From Nitrosopumilus ureiphilus (GTDB lineage Archaea; Thermoproteota; Nitrososphaeria; Nitrososphaerales; Nitrosopumilaceae): a stretch of 64,000 bases of DNA. The stretch is taken from the NCBI RefSeq assembly GCF_013407185.1, contig NZ_CP026995.1:527578-591577 (forward strand), written 5' to 3'. The translations under genes and the position numbers were made by a program. Below, piece after piece: positions 55,486 to 63,717 of the stretch. The notes beneath the pieces were generated by a model, which was not told where the DNA came from, searched no databases, and was given only the letters and a program-made list of their open reading frames with translations. Numbering within the stretch: position 1 is the stretch's first letter; each line of letters opens with the position of its first letter.

Positions 55486-55596
55486 CTACTTTCTTTTTAC
55501 AGTCTTGGACTTTTTTGCATCACATTTTTTGCAGAATCTATATGGATCACAATTTTCTCCACAGTCACAAAGATTTTCATCAGAACCATGCCCCAT
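55486..55596 (-). CDS. Cys-rich microprotein (36 aa)
   Basis: ATG at 55596; MGHGSDENLCDCGENCDPYR followed by FCKKCDAKKSKTVKRK. Five Cys in 17 residues, then a strongly basic tail. Likely one zinc site plus nucleic-acid-binding tail. Similar in style to the other micro zinc proteins here. Confidence 0.5.
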   Translation of the reverse strand: MGHGSDENLCDCGENCDPYRFCKKCDAKKSKTVKRK

Positions 55597-55792
55597 CAAG
55601 ATTCACTTTCTGAAACAATCCGAGTGATTTAAGATTAATCTTCAGCAAATCATACAATCTGAACCTCTAAATTATGAGATCAGGGAAGTTAATGCAAAAT
55701 CTTTACCGCTAACTATATCTCTAGATGTGTAATGCTCCCATCGGGTTTTGTCAGATCAGCTAAACACTCCCTACTTTTATTTTCAAAAAATT

Positions 55793-55897
55793 TTATTTAA
55801 AGAAATAAAATTGGAACTTAAGACCAACAACGATTTGTTGTCTAGTGACAATTCCAACTGTATGGACTTTTCCAAAATAGTATTTAGGTAATGTTAA
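55793..55897 (-). pseudogene. Gene fragment with GIVTRQQIVV stretch
   Basis: A start-less minus-strand frame: LTLPKYYFGKVHTVGIVTRQ continuing QIVVGLKFQF before its TAA at 55793-55795. The alternation of strand residues and the conserved-looking GIVTR fragment suggest the C-terminal piece of a lost gene (CBS-like or other; not assignable). A perfect 10-bp inverted repeat AATTTTATTT/AAATAAAATT lies over its end (55789-55812). The remaining bases 55597-55961 hold no other supported gene. Confidence 0.3.
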
Positions 55898-55961
55898 TGA
55901 TTCCTATGGACGATTTGTATGTTGGGTTTTAAGTAAATTTTGTAAATGTATGTTCTGTCAA

Positions 55962-56063
55962 ATGATCATACATCTGATCTTGGGAACACTGATCGTCTTG
56001 GAATTACACAAGAAAAAACAATTTTGTGATTATTGCCCTGAAAACAAATGTCTGCTAGACTAA
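55962..56063 (+). CDS. Small membrane protein with CxxC tail (33 aa)
   Basis: ATG 55962. One hydrophobic helix (IIHLILGTLIVLEL), then KKKQFCDYCPENKCLLD with three Cys. The same plan, membrane anchor plus KKKQ and CPE(N/D)K, is seen at 57012-57171 near the same cluster, so this is a family. A membrane-bound thiol or metal site is possible. Confidence 0.5.
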   Translation: MIIHLILGTLIVLELHKKKQFCDYCPENKCLLD

Positions 56064-56159
56064 AATTTGTCATCCAAAGAAAGATAGTAAATCATCATGT
56101 GATTATTAATTTGCCAAAAAATTGTTAATTTAGCCATGAAGTAAATATAATTTTTAAGC

Positions 56160-56933
56160 CTATTGTAATTTCTCTTGATATGTTATGATCATTGCTTTGC
56201 TTTCAAGGTTCTCAATAAAGTCTAGTGCCATTTGCTGTTGTTTTTGCTGTAACAAATTTGTTTTAATCTGAGATGAAATATCATCAAAAACTGTGCTGTT
56301 TCCAACTTGAGCTTTAATCATGTCTTCATTATCATCAAAGAAAATCTTTGCTTCTTCATCACTTATTTGAATATCTACATTTGAGATCTCACTAGTCAAC
56401 ATCTCATTTATGATCAATTCATCTCTAAACCTATCCAAAGTTTGATCATATGTAGTTCCAAACTCTCCTAATTTTTCTTCAAATTGTTCCTTGGATAGTC
56501 CATTTTGGACATATGATGCAGTTAGTTTTTCTTCTGCATCAATCATAGTTACTACAATGTCGCGTTTTTGTGCCTCGTCAAGAAGCAAAACCTTTGTAAT
56601 AATCATATCCAGTGCAGATGTACCGTCCAGAGATTGCCCTTGAGTGAATCCTGCCTTGATGACATCATTTACTTCTTCTAGTCTTATCTCTTGACCATTA
56701 ACTTCTGCTACAATTGGATTGTCTTCTGTTTGTGATTCTAATTTTGAAATTTCATTATTGAAATCAAATTGCACGTTTTTATCTGAATCAAAATCTATAG
56801 TGTAGGCGCCTACAAAAAAAGATGCTATTGAAGCTATTGATACCAGAACAACAAGTAATCCCACAAATGTTAATTTTTCCATCACCACATTGTTGGTATT
56901 ATTAATTATCTTTTCTTTATTTTCATCTTCCAT
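56160..56933 (-). CDS. Membrane-anchored SurA-N-like chaperone
   Basis: 257 residues: an N-terminal cytoplasmic stub, one transmembrane helix (about 20-45, FVGLLVVLVSIASIASFF) and an extracytoplasmic helical domain of the SurA/PpiC N-terminal (trigger-factor C-like) type, with VAEVNGQEIRLEEVND and a long helix bundle. No parvulin (PPIase) domain follows, so it is a chaperone only. It probably helps folding of secreted proteins in the cluster downstream. Confidence 0.7.
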   Translation of the reverse strand: MEDENKEKIINNTNNVVMEKLTFVGLLVVLVSIASIASFFVGAYTIDFDSDKNVQFDFNNEISKLESQTEDNPIVAEVNGQEIRLEEVNDVIKAGFTQGQSLDGTSALDMIITKVLLLDEAQKRDIVVTMIDAEEKLTASYVQNGLSKEQFEEKLGEFGTTYDQTLDRFRDELIINEMLTSEISNVDIQISDEEAKIFFDDNEDMIKAQVGNSTVFDDISSQIKTNLLQQKQQQMALDFIENLESKAMIITYQEKLQ

Positions 56934-56984
56934 AAATTTTCACGATGTAAAATGAATTTTAATTTGTATATTTATTCACTGTGA

Positions 56985-56998
56985 TTTACAATTGTAAT
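56985..56998. promoter_or_regulatory. TTTACA-type palindrome (13 of 14 match), copy 1
   Basis: TTTACAATTGTAAT at 56985-56998; its core TTACAATTGTAA is a perfect palindrome. It lies between the divergent SurA-like gene and the small membrane CxxC gene and matches the consensus TTTACA-WW-TGTAAA also found at 57707, 59858 and 63718. Confidence 0.55.
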
Positions 56999-57011
56999 GT
57001 ATAGAATTGAT

Positions 57012-57171
57012 ATGTGGAAAAAAGATTTCATATTTGTAATTGTTTTGGGAAATAGAAGGTTTGGAATCAAAGAAAAAACAAATTGGTGGTTACTGCCCTG
57101 AAGACAAGCGTCTTTTAGATTGTGAAATATGTGATCCTAAAAAAGATAAAAGTAGTGACTGTAACTGTTAG
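57012..57171 (+). pseudogene. Small membrane/CxxC gene, frameshifted
   Basis: ATG 57012 starts MWKKDFIFVIVLG, a membrane helix; dropping one A in GGAAATAG (57051-57058) would continue as IEGLESKKKQIGGYCPEDKR and LLDCEICDPKK with a final SSDCNC (TAG 57169-57171). The joined protein is a longer version of the one at 55962. Without the repair, a TTG start gives a 43-residue soluble Cys-rich protein instead. Whether the shift is real or an error cannot be told here. Confidence 0.45.
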
Positions 57172-57173
57172 AT

Positions 57174-57689
57174 GTGATAATTTTGCATAAACAAACTCTC
57201 AAACTAGTTTACGCTGATATCTCTTCTTGGATAATTTCAGGTTCTTTATTCTCGGTTCTTTTTATATTCATGTTATATGCTAGAGAATTTTTATTTTTTG
57301 AGCCCTTTTTTACATTTCATCTTCCAATGGATTGGATTCTAAGCTTTGTTCTAATCATAATTGTTTCAGGACTTATTGCACTAGTGACTGGTCTAGCTGT
57401 TTTTCAAATGAGAACTATAAAAGCAAATTCCAGGAAGGCTGGAACTGGAGTAGTTGGTTCTATTATTGGTGTAGGTGCGGGAGTGTGTACTAGTTGTGGG
57501 CAAATCGGATTCACAATAATCTCTACCTTTGGAATTGCAGGTGCTACATCTCTATCATTTTTAACAGCATATGAGATTCCCATTAGATTAATTGCCATAG
57601 CAATACTCTCTGGCACCTACTTTGCCATGATTAAGGGAATAACAAAAGGATGCAAAGTAAATTTGAATACTGTTGATGAGAACAATTAA
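57174..57689 (+). CDS. Four-helix membrane protein with CTSCG motif
   Basis: 171 residues from GTG, three bases after the preceding stop. About four transmembrane helices (19-38, 52-76, 93-125, 129-152). Between helices 2 and 3 a Gly-rich loop and the CTSCGQIGF motif (about residues 106-114) put two Cys at the membrane. The final stretch has a KGCKVN Cys. It looks like a thiol- or metal-handling membrane protein (DsbD/copper-transport-like in style). I do not recognise the family. Confidence 0.55.
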   Translation: MIILHKQTLKLVYADISSWIISGSLFSVLFIFMLYAREFLFFEPFFTFHLPMDWILSFVLIIIVSGLIALVTGLAVFQMRTIKANSRKAGTGVVGSIIGVGAGVCTSCGQIGFTIISTFGIAGATSLSFLTAYEIPIRLIAIAILSGTYFAMIKGITKGCKVNLNTVDENN

Positions 57690-57706
57690 TTCTTAATTTA
57701 AAACAA

Positions 57707-57722
57707 CTTTACATTTGTAAAG
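57707..57722. promoter_or_regulatory. TTTACA-type palindrome, copy 2
   Basis: CTTTACATTTGTAAAG is an inverted repeat with 7-bp arms and a 2-bp spacer. It is 50-60 bases ahead of the TATA box (TTTATATTTTA at 57770-57780) of the Met-rich protein gene. Confidence 0.6.
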
Positions 57723-57795
57723 TATCTGTTCTCTTAGTTTAGAATCATTGTTGACATTCGGAATTTCATTTATATTTTATTATCATATTTTCAAT

Positions 57796-59103
57796 ATGTT
57801 GAAAACTCATCTGTCTTCTGGAATCTTAGTTTTTACCATTACAATAATTTCATTGTCATTAATTTCTGAACAAGTTATGGCTCAAACTATGACGTCTCCT
57901 AAACAACAAATGATGATGGGAACAAATCCAAACCAGATTACATGTACTAATGATAAAGTCCTTATGATGAAATCTTCCGGAACCCCTGTTTGTGTAAGTC
58001 CTAATAGCTATCTAAGATTAGCAGATCGTGGGTGGGGTAATTTTGACATGAACATGATGACAAATAATCAACAAATGCAAGGAGTCATGAATAATATGAT
58101 GAAGAATCCTCAAGTTGGCAAACTTTGGTATGATATAGTTACTACTGACCAACAAAATGTCCAAAACATGGTTGATCAAATGTATTCAAACATGAAACAA
58201 AATCCACAGAAAATGCAACCAATGATGAATTTTATGATGAATGATCCTGACCTACGTCAACAGATGATGGATAAGATGTTACAAAATTCTCAGATGATGC
58301 AAGGAATAAAAACAAACAGTCAGATGATGAACATGATGCAATCAGGAAATATGATGGGTCTGAACCAAGGCATGTCTGGCATGATGAATGATCCTGATTC
58401 ACGACAACAGATGATGGATAATATGATGAATAATCAACTAATGATGCAAGATATGAAAAACAATAATCAAATGATGAACATGATGAAAGGAAAAGGCATG
58501 ATGAACTCCATGAGTCAGGGTAACATGAGTCAGGGTAACATGATGCAGGGTAACATGATGCAGGGTAACATGATGCAGGGTAACATGACTGGAATGAAAC
58601 AAGGAATGATGGGGTCGTCCATGGGACAAGGAATGCAAGGAGGAATGATGGGAACCAACCAAGGAAAGATATCAACCATGAATATGACAAACATGGTCCC
58701 AATGATGAATGATCCTCAAGTAAGACAAGACATGATGAATAATATGATGAAGAATCCTCAGATGATGAATAGTATGATGCAGAATAAACAAATGATGAGT
58801 AATATGGGTATGATGAATTCAAACATGAACGATAACTGGACGATGAACAATCCCCAGATGATGCAAGACAAGATAAATCAAATTATGAATGATCCTCAGA
58901 TGATGTCACAGATGAATGAAATGATGTTGAATAACCCTTGGAACATGCAAGGGATGATGGGAACCATGATGAGTCCCATGATGAACTCTATAATGGATGA
59001 TCCTGAACTAAGAGAACAGATGATGAACAACATAATGATGAATCCACAGATGATGCAAAGTATGATGGATAATCAATCCTTCATGCAACAATTGAATCCA
59101 TAA
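57796..59103 (+). CDS. Secreted Met/Asn/Gln-rich repeat protein (putative Cu-binding or STI1-like)
   Basis: 435 residues from ATG 57796 (TTG 57748 is less likely; a TATA box 26 bases before the ATG supports it). Signal peptide ends SEQVMAQ. Then the Cys module ITCTNDKVLMM...VCVSPNSYLRLADRGWG. The rest is a run of repeats of the form (N)DP-x2-R-x-QMM-x-NMM-x-N-x-QMM, with Met the commonest residue by eye, plus five 15-bp units coding QGNM(M/S). Met-rich stretches bind Cu(I), but the DP-x-R and NPQMM spacing also resembles STI1/ubiquilin-like helical repeats. Likely an extracytoplasmic metal- or protein-binding factor. Confidence 0.75.
   Translation: MLKTHLSSGILVFTITIISLSLISEQVMAQTMTSPKQQMMMGTNPNQITCTNDKVLMMKSSGTPVCVSPNSYLRLADRGWGNFDMNMMTNNQQMQGVMNNMMKNPQVGKLWYDIVTTDQQNVQNMVDQMYSNMKQNPQKMQPMMNFMMNDPDLRQQMMDKMLQNSQMMQGIKTNSQMMNMMQSGNMMGLNQGMSGMMNDPDSRQQMMDNMMNNQLMMQDMKNNNQMMNMMKGKGMMNSMSQGNMSQGNMMQGNMMQGNMMQGNMTGMKQGMMGSSMGQGMQGGMMGTNQGKISTMNMTNMVPMMNDPQVRQDMMNNMMKNPQMMNSMMQNKQMMSNMGMMNSNMNDNWTMNNPQMMQDKINQIMNDPQMMSQMNEMMLNNPWNMQGMMGTMMSPMMNSIMDDPELREQMMNNIMMNPQMMQSMMDNQSFMQQLNP
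58510..58584 (+). repeat. Five tandem 15-bp units inside the Met-rich gene
   Basis: ATGAGTCAGGGTAAC occurs twice and ATGATGCAGGGTAAC three times without gap (58510-58584), coding M(S/M)QGN each. High nucleotide identity suggests recent slippage expansion, in contrast to the older, diverged protein repeats around. Confidence 0.9.
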
Positions 59104-59116
59104 TTTTTTGAATGAT

Positions 59117-59647
59117 ATGACAAACAAAATAAATAATGTTGATCTTGACAAAGTTTCCAACACTGTGGCAAAGGGAAAAGAAGACAAAAACACTCTAAAA
59201 AAACCAGTCAATCTACAAGGGGAATGGAATTTAGACCCAGATTCAGAATGCCAATTCAAAACAGAACTATCTTTTGAAAATGGAAAAGAGGTAATCGAAA
59301 TAGATTCTCCATCATTTCTGGGTGGGGGTGGTAACAGATTGGGACCAATGGCTTACTGCATTGCAGGAATAACATCCTGTTTTATTGGTACATTTGTGGG
59401 AATTGCTGCACAGCAAGGAGTGAAACTAACAAAATTAAAAGTAAATACAGAATGTAACATCAATTTTGCAAAAACCTTTGATTTAGCTGATGAACCAATT
59501 ACTGAGGGCATTAATTTCCAAATAGAAGCTCAAAGTGAAAATGCGGATAATTCAAAACTACAAGCAATATTGAAAATGGCAGAAGAGCGTTGTCCTGCCA
59601 TGTATAGTATGTCACACAAAGTTGATGTTAACGCAAAAATAGTTTAA
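59117..59647 (+). CDS. OsmC-family thiol protein
   Basis: 176 residues from ATG 59117 (TTG 59108 possible). The OsmC/Ohr fold is shown by GPMAYCIAGITSCFIGTFVGIAAQQG (first active Cys with the helix) and the second Cys in RCPAMYSMS. It reduces organic peroxides or acts as a thiol-based sensor. It follows the Met-rich gene in line and probably belongs to its transcript. Confidence 0.85.
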   Translation: MTNKINNVDLDKVSNTVAKGKEDKNTLKKPVNLQGEWNLDPDSECQFKTELSFENGKEVIEIDSPSFLGGGGNRLGPMAYCIAGITSCFIGTFVGIAAQQGVKLTKLKVNTECNINFAKTFDLADEPITEGINFQIEAQSENADNSKLQAILKMAEERCPAMYSMSHKVDVNAKIV

Positions 59648-59857
59648 TTCAAAATTTCATACCTATCTGCGTCAATTTTTATCCTAAAAATAGGGTTTAG
59701 AGTCCACGTGAAATTGAATTTAATAGCAACATATGCCCATGAGCGTAGTAGTTTAAACTCCAATATGTAACGATTGAACTCCAGATCCTGAAAATTTTTA
59801 AACATTCTTGCAAGTATCACATTAATTGTTTGATTAGGAAATAAATGATTACAAAAT

Positions 59858-59871
59858 TTTACAATTGTAAA
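59858..59871. promoter_or_regulatory. TTTACAATTGTAAA palindrome, copy 3
   Basis: A perfect 14-bp palindrome just upstream of TTATATT (59881-59887), the TATA-like element of the DsbA-like gene, overlapping where TFB would contact the BRE. This position suggests repression or metal-dependent switching. Confidence 0.65.
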
Positions 59872-59899
59872 GACCTGTAATTATATTCCTTGAAAAATT

Positions 59900-60706
59900 A
59901 TGTTAGGTGTGGATGATTTTAAATTTATTGAGGATGACAAACAAAAGACCCATGTTTCTATAACCAAATCAACGTATAATCGACTAATAACAGCAATAGT
60001 TTCAGTAGCTATTGTTTCAGCATTTTTAGGCGGCTATGTTGTTGGTGGGGAAACAGTAGAGCCAAAAGAAGTAATCGTGAGAGAATCTATACAAAATTCC
60101 CAAACAAAACCTACAACACAAGAGCAGTTTGGATCTCAAATCATTAGAAACATATCTTTTGATGATGATCCAATGAAAGGAAATCCTGATGCCTCCATTA
60201 CTATAGTAGAATTTTCTGATTTTCAATGCCCATTTTGTGCAAAATTTCATAAAGATACTCTTCCACAGCTGGAACAAAATTACATTTCTACAGGAAAAGT
60301 AAATTTTGTGTATAGGGATTTTCCAATTCAGAGCATTCATCCAAATGCAATTCCAGCCGCACTTGCTTCAGAATGTGCTGATGATCAAGGAAGGTTCTGG
60401 GAAATACACGATATGATTTTTAAAAATCAAGTGGCTTGGCAAGGCTTAGAAATTCCCCAGTCAGTAAGTCTTTTCAAACAATATGCATCAGAAATAGGAC
60501 TTGATGGTAAAGAATTTGATTTATGCCTTGATTCTGGAAAATATCTTGAAGAGATTAGTAATGATCTGGATGATGGTCGTGCATATGGTGTGACTGGCAC
60601 TCCTGGTTTTTTTGTAGGTAATGAAAAAATTGGATTTACCAAACTAATCGGAGCCCAACCCTTCTCATCATTTCAAAGAGTGATTGAGCAGCAGTTAGCA
60701 CAATAA
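59900..60706 (+). CDS. Membrane-anchored DsbA-like thiol oxidoreductase
   Basis: 268 residues: N-terminal cytoplasmic part, one transmembrane helix (about 29-52, RLITAIVSVAIVSAFLGGYVVGG), then a thioredoxin fold with FQCPFCAKFHKD (CPFC active site) and the cis-Pro loop TGTPGFFVGNE. It introduces or shuffles disulfides in extracytoplasmic proteins such as the Cys-module proteins of this genome. It follows the palindrome at 59858. Confidence 0.88.
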   Translation: MLGVDDFKFIEDDKQKTHVSITKSTYNRLITAIVSVAIVSAFLGGYVVGGETVEPKEVIVRESIQNSQTKPTTQEQFGSQIIRNISFDDDPMKGNPDASITIVEFSDFQCPFCAKFHKDTLPQLEQNYISTGKVNFVYRDFPIQSIHPNAIPAALASECADDQGRFWEIHDMIFKNQVAWQGLEIPQSVSLFKQYASEIGLDGKEFDLCLDSGKYLEEISNDLDDGRAYGVTGTPGFFVGNEKIGFTKLIGAQPFSSFQRVIEQQLAQ

Positions 60707-60841
60707 AATATAAGTTAATAATTTCATCAATGATAGTTCTTTTTGAAGACACCATTACTTGAATTTCAACAGTATTCCATTTAATTAGAAAAATTCAATA
60801 CATTAAAAATTTATGATTGATTAAAGAAGATAACAATAACG

Positions 60842-61330
60842 ATGTTAAAACAAAACAAAATATCCGCTAAAATAGGAGAACGACTAGAATCTATAAAAAA
60901 AGCCCATAGTCAAAAAAATACCAAGTTTACTACTAGAATGGAAGATTATCTTGAGGTAATCTCTGAATTAGTTGAACTGAAAGGATATGCAACACCAATG
61001 GATATTTCAAATTACATGAGTGTCCGCCCTCCTAGTGTTACTAAGATGTTAAAAAGATTGGGTGATGATGGTTACTTGGAATATACAAAATATCATGGAT
61101 TAAATCTGAATCCTAAAGGAAAAAATCTAGCTAATGAAATTCGTCAAAAGCACAGTGATCTTTTAGAATTTTTTGAGATAATCGGAGTAAACAGTTCTAT
61201 TGCAAATCAAGATGTAGAAGGAATTGAACACCACATGAATCCAAAAACGATGAAACAATTAAGAAAATTTATAACTTTTCTAAAGTCAAAACCTGATCTA
61301 CTTATTCGTTTTAACCAAACAGATTTTTAA
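60842..61330 (+). CDS. DtxR/MntR-family metal-dependent repressor
   Basis: 162 residues. After a 30-residue basic extension comes the winged helix (TPMDISNYMSVRPPSVTKMLKRLGDDGYLEYTKYHGLNLNPKGKNLANEIRQKH) and the dimerisation/metal helix (LLEFFEIIGV, DVEGIEHHMNPKT) with Glu and two His that fit the DtxR/MntR primary metal site. No C-terminal SH3 domain. It probably binds Fe(II) or Mn(II) and represses the MCO-ZIP pair downstream, which has a DtxR-like palindrome. Confidence 0.85.
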   Translation: MLKQNKISAKIGERLESIKKAHSQKNTKFTTRMEDYLEVISELVELKGYATPMDISNYMSVRPPSVTKMLKRLGDDGYLEYTKYHGLNLNPKGKNLANEIRQKHSDLLEFFEIIGVNSSIANQDVEGIEHHMNPKTMKQLRKFITFLKSKPDLLIRFNQTDF

Positions 61331-61440
61331 TGAAAAAATTAATTTTTTATTTATGATTTCCATGTCCTAAATGTATCTGATTCAGATTGAATCCTTTCTA
61401 AATTGCCTTGTACTAATAATATTGCATTATGCTAAAAAAA

Positions 61441-61454
61441 TTAGCCTAGGCTAA
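61441..61454. promoter_or_regulatory. Perfect DtxR-type palindrome before the oxidase-ZIP pair
   Basis: TTAGCCTAGGCTAA is an exact 14-bp palindrome immediately before the TATA element CTTTATATG (61455-61463), with the start codon 35 bases downstream. The sequence resembles iron boxes of DtxR/IdeR (TTAGG-type half sites around GCTAA). The neighbouring DtxR-type gene supplies the obvious ligand. Confidence 0.7.
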
Positions 61455-61488
61455 CTTTATATGACCATAACACTATCAATTATCAGTA

Positions 61489-62526
61489 ATGGAAAAATCA
61501 CGCTCTAATATCATGATCGTGTTTATGATCCCAGTGTTTATGATATTTGCATTTTATTTTATATTTTCAGAAGGGATCAGTGCTCAACAAGAAGATCAAA
61601 CATTTGTTACCCATACGGGTGCTGTTGTAAAAACTTCAGGCGAGGTATTAGATCCAGTTTACCAGGTATCTGAAGTAGAGTTTGATCCTGACAAGTATTT
61701 GAGGGAATTCAATTACGGCAGAGTGTCCACTTTAGAAAACGGTCAGACATTAAGAGAGTTTACCATAATAGCTGAAGATGACAGAGTACAGGAAATTTCT
61801 CCAGGTGTTTTTTACAATGTTTGGACATTTAACGGAACAGTTCCAGGACCTACCCTTAGAGCAACAGAAGGAGATTTACTAAAAATTAATTTCATCAACA
61901 ATGGCTCAAAAGAACACACAATGCATTTTCATGGGATTCATCCTGCTGAAATGGATGGGGTCTTTGAGATTGTTGGAGGAAATGGAGGTAGGTTCACTTA
62001 TGAATTTGAAGCAGGGCCAGCAGGAGTTCATCCATATCACTGTCATGTGATGCCACTTGAAGAACACATTTCACATGGACTTTATGGTGTTTTCATAGTT
62101 GATCCAAAAGAAGGAAGACCTGCGGCTGATGAGATGGTCATGGTGCTAAATGGATTTGACACAGACTTTGATACTGAAAATAATTTTTATGCTGCAAACA
62201 CAATCCCATTTTACTATCAACACCATCCTATTCAAATCAATAAAGATGAACTGATTCGAGTGTATGTTGTAAACATGGTGGAGTTTGATCCAATAAATAA
62301 TTTACATCTACATGGAAATTTGTATCAGTACTACCCAACAGGAACGGATATTATTCCATCTGAATTTACAGACATGATCACTTTATCCCAAACAGAGAGA
62401 GGAATAATGGAGTTCAAGTATCAGTATCCTGGAAAATATTTGTTTCATGCTCATAAAGTCGAGTTTTCAGAAAAAGGGTGGGTTGGGATATTTCTAGTAA
62501 AAGATAACATAGGTATCAAGGAATAG
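61489..62526 (+). CDS. Two-domain multicopper oxidase
   Basis: 345 residues with a signal anchor (about 10-28) and two cupredoxin domains. Type-1 and trinuclear ligands: TMHFHGIHP, HPYHCHVMPLEEH (His-Cys-His plus Met) in domain 1; NLHLHGNLY and FHAHKVEF in domain 2. This is the two-domain laccase/NirK-like type of ammonia-oxidising archaea. With ZIP three bases behind, a metal-oxidation role (as ferroxidase in uptake) is plausible; nitrite reductase activity cannot be excluded. Confidence 0.88.
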   Translation: MEKSRSNIMIVFMIPVFMIFAFYFIFSEGISAQQEDQTFVTHTGAVVKTSGEVLDPVYQVSEVEFDPDKYLREFNYGRVSTLENGQTLREFTIIAEDDRVQEISPGVFYNVWTFNGTVPGPTLRATEGDLLKINFINNGSKEHTMHFHGIHPAEMDGVFEIVGGNGGRFTYEFEAGPAGVHPYHCHVMPLEEHISHGLYGVFIVDPKEGRPAADEMVMVLNGFDTDFDTENNFYAANTIPFYYQHHPIQINKDELIRVYVVNMVEFDPINNLHLHGNLYQYYPTGTDIIPSEFTDMITLSQTERGIMEFKYQYPGKYLFHAHKVEFSEKGWVGIFLVKDNIGIKE

Positions 62527-62529
62527 AGA

Positions 62530-63708
62530 ATGGAACTTGATAATAATAAATCCAAAGTAAAAGTTGTTGTAAGTGGAATAATCCCATTTTTTTTCATCAT
62601 TCTCATGATGGCGTATATTTTTGGCCCTGGTGCAGGATTGTTAGATTTTGGAGTTGCATTACCCGAAATAACTATTGAAAAAGTAGATTTTATTGAGTCG
62701 GAGATTCAAGCTACCATTAGAAACACTGGTCCAATTCCTGTCGAAATAGCTATGGCCGATGTAAATGATAGAATTCAACCATCTGCAATAGAACCTGATA
62801 GATTCTTAGAAAGATATGAGACAGCATTAGTGAGAATTCCCTTTGAATGGAATGAGGCAGAACCATATGCTATTGGGATTACGGTTGAGGATGGAACTAG
62901 ATTTGAAAAACAAATCGAGGCTGCGGCCCCTGCTTTAGAACCAACTCTTGATCTTGCAATCTTTTTTGCAATAATTGGAACATATGTAGGAATAATCCCA
63001 GTAATGATTGGATTATTATGGCTTCCATTTATCAAAAAAATTAACAAAAGTAAATACCATTTCTTTTTGGCTTTAACTGTTGGACTCTTGTTGTTCTTGG
63101 GAATTGATTCTATTGAAGAAGCAATAGAAGTTTCTAAAGAAAACCTTGCAGATGTCTTCAATGGAATACTACTCGTTGCTACAGTTACTGCGCTTTCTTT
63201 TCTTGGATTATACTATGCTGGTGAAAAATTATTAAAAAAATCAGAGTCATCCAGACTTACAAAACCTGTAGCAATTGCATTGATGATTTCAATAGGGATT
63301 GGACTGCATAACTTTGGAGAAGGACTTGCAATTGGAGCAGCCGTTGGCATTGGGTCAATTGCATTTAGTACTTTTTTGATAGTGGGATTTGCTTTGCATA
63401 ATACTACTGAGGGAATTGCAATTGCAGCACCAATGTCTAGAGAGAGGAAAGTGATTGGAAAATTAGCAATTATGGGAATGATTGCAGGTTCCCCTGCCAT
63501 TTTTGGTGCATGGGTAGGAGGATTTGTATATTCACCGTTTTCTTCTGTAGTATTTCTCTCAATAGGTGCGGGTGCTATATTTCAAGTAATTATCATCATA
63601 TTGAATATGATACGAGTAGAATGTAACAACAATCTGTCAAGTGCAGCTGTAGTCTCAGGCATATCTGTGGGGATGGTGGTAATGTATCTTACTGGCATTC
63701 TAATTTAG
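62530..63708 (+). CDS. ZIP-family metal transporter with extracytoplasmic N-terminal domain
   Basis: 392 residues. After one transmembrane helix (15-34) there is a beta-sandwich-like extracytoplasmic part of about 100 residues (EITIEKVDFIESEIQATIRNTG). Then seven to eight helices, with the ZIP signature HNFGEGLAIGAAVGIG (TM4) and HNTTEGIAIAAPM (TM5), whose His/Glu bind the metal. The N-terminal extension is unusual for ZIP. It is three bases after the multicopper oxidase and so functionally coupled. Confidence 0.9.
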   Translation: MELDNNKSKVKVVVSGIIPFFFIILMMAYIFGPGAGLLDFGVALPEITIEKVDFIESEIQATIRNTGPIPVEIAMADVNDRIQPSAIEPDRFLERYETALVRIPFEWNEAEPYAIGITVEDGTRFEKQIEAAAPALEPTLDLAIFFAIIGTYVGIIPVMIGLLWLPFIKKINKSKYHFFLALTVGLLLFLGIDSIEEAIEVSKENLADVFNGILLVATVTALSFLGLYYAGEKLLKKSESSRLTKPVAIALMISIGIGLHNFGEGLAIGAAVGIGSIAFSTFLIVGFALHNTTEGIAIAAPMSRERKVIGKLAIMGMIAGSPAIFGAWVGGFVYSPFSSVVFLSIGAGAIFQVIIIILNMIRVECNNNLSSAAVVSGISVGMVVMYLTGILI

Positions 63709-63717
63709 CCAAAATAT

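Noticed and set aside
58510..58584. Possible CRISPR array because of the regular short repeats
   Set aside because: The repeats are contiguous 15-bp units without spacers and lie in frame within a coding sequence.
58232..58822. Minus-strand Ser/Tyr-rich and His-rich frames opposite the Met-rich gene
   Set aside because: They are the antisense shadow of ATG-rich repeats (CAT/TCA codons), not genes.
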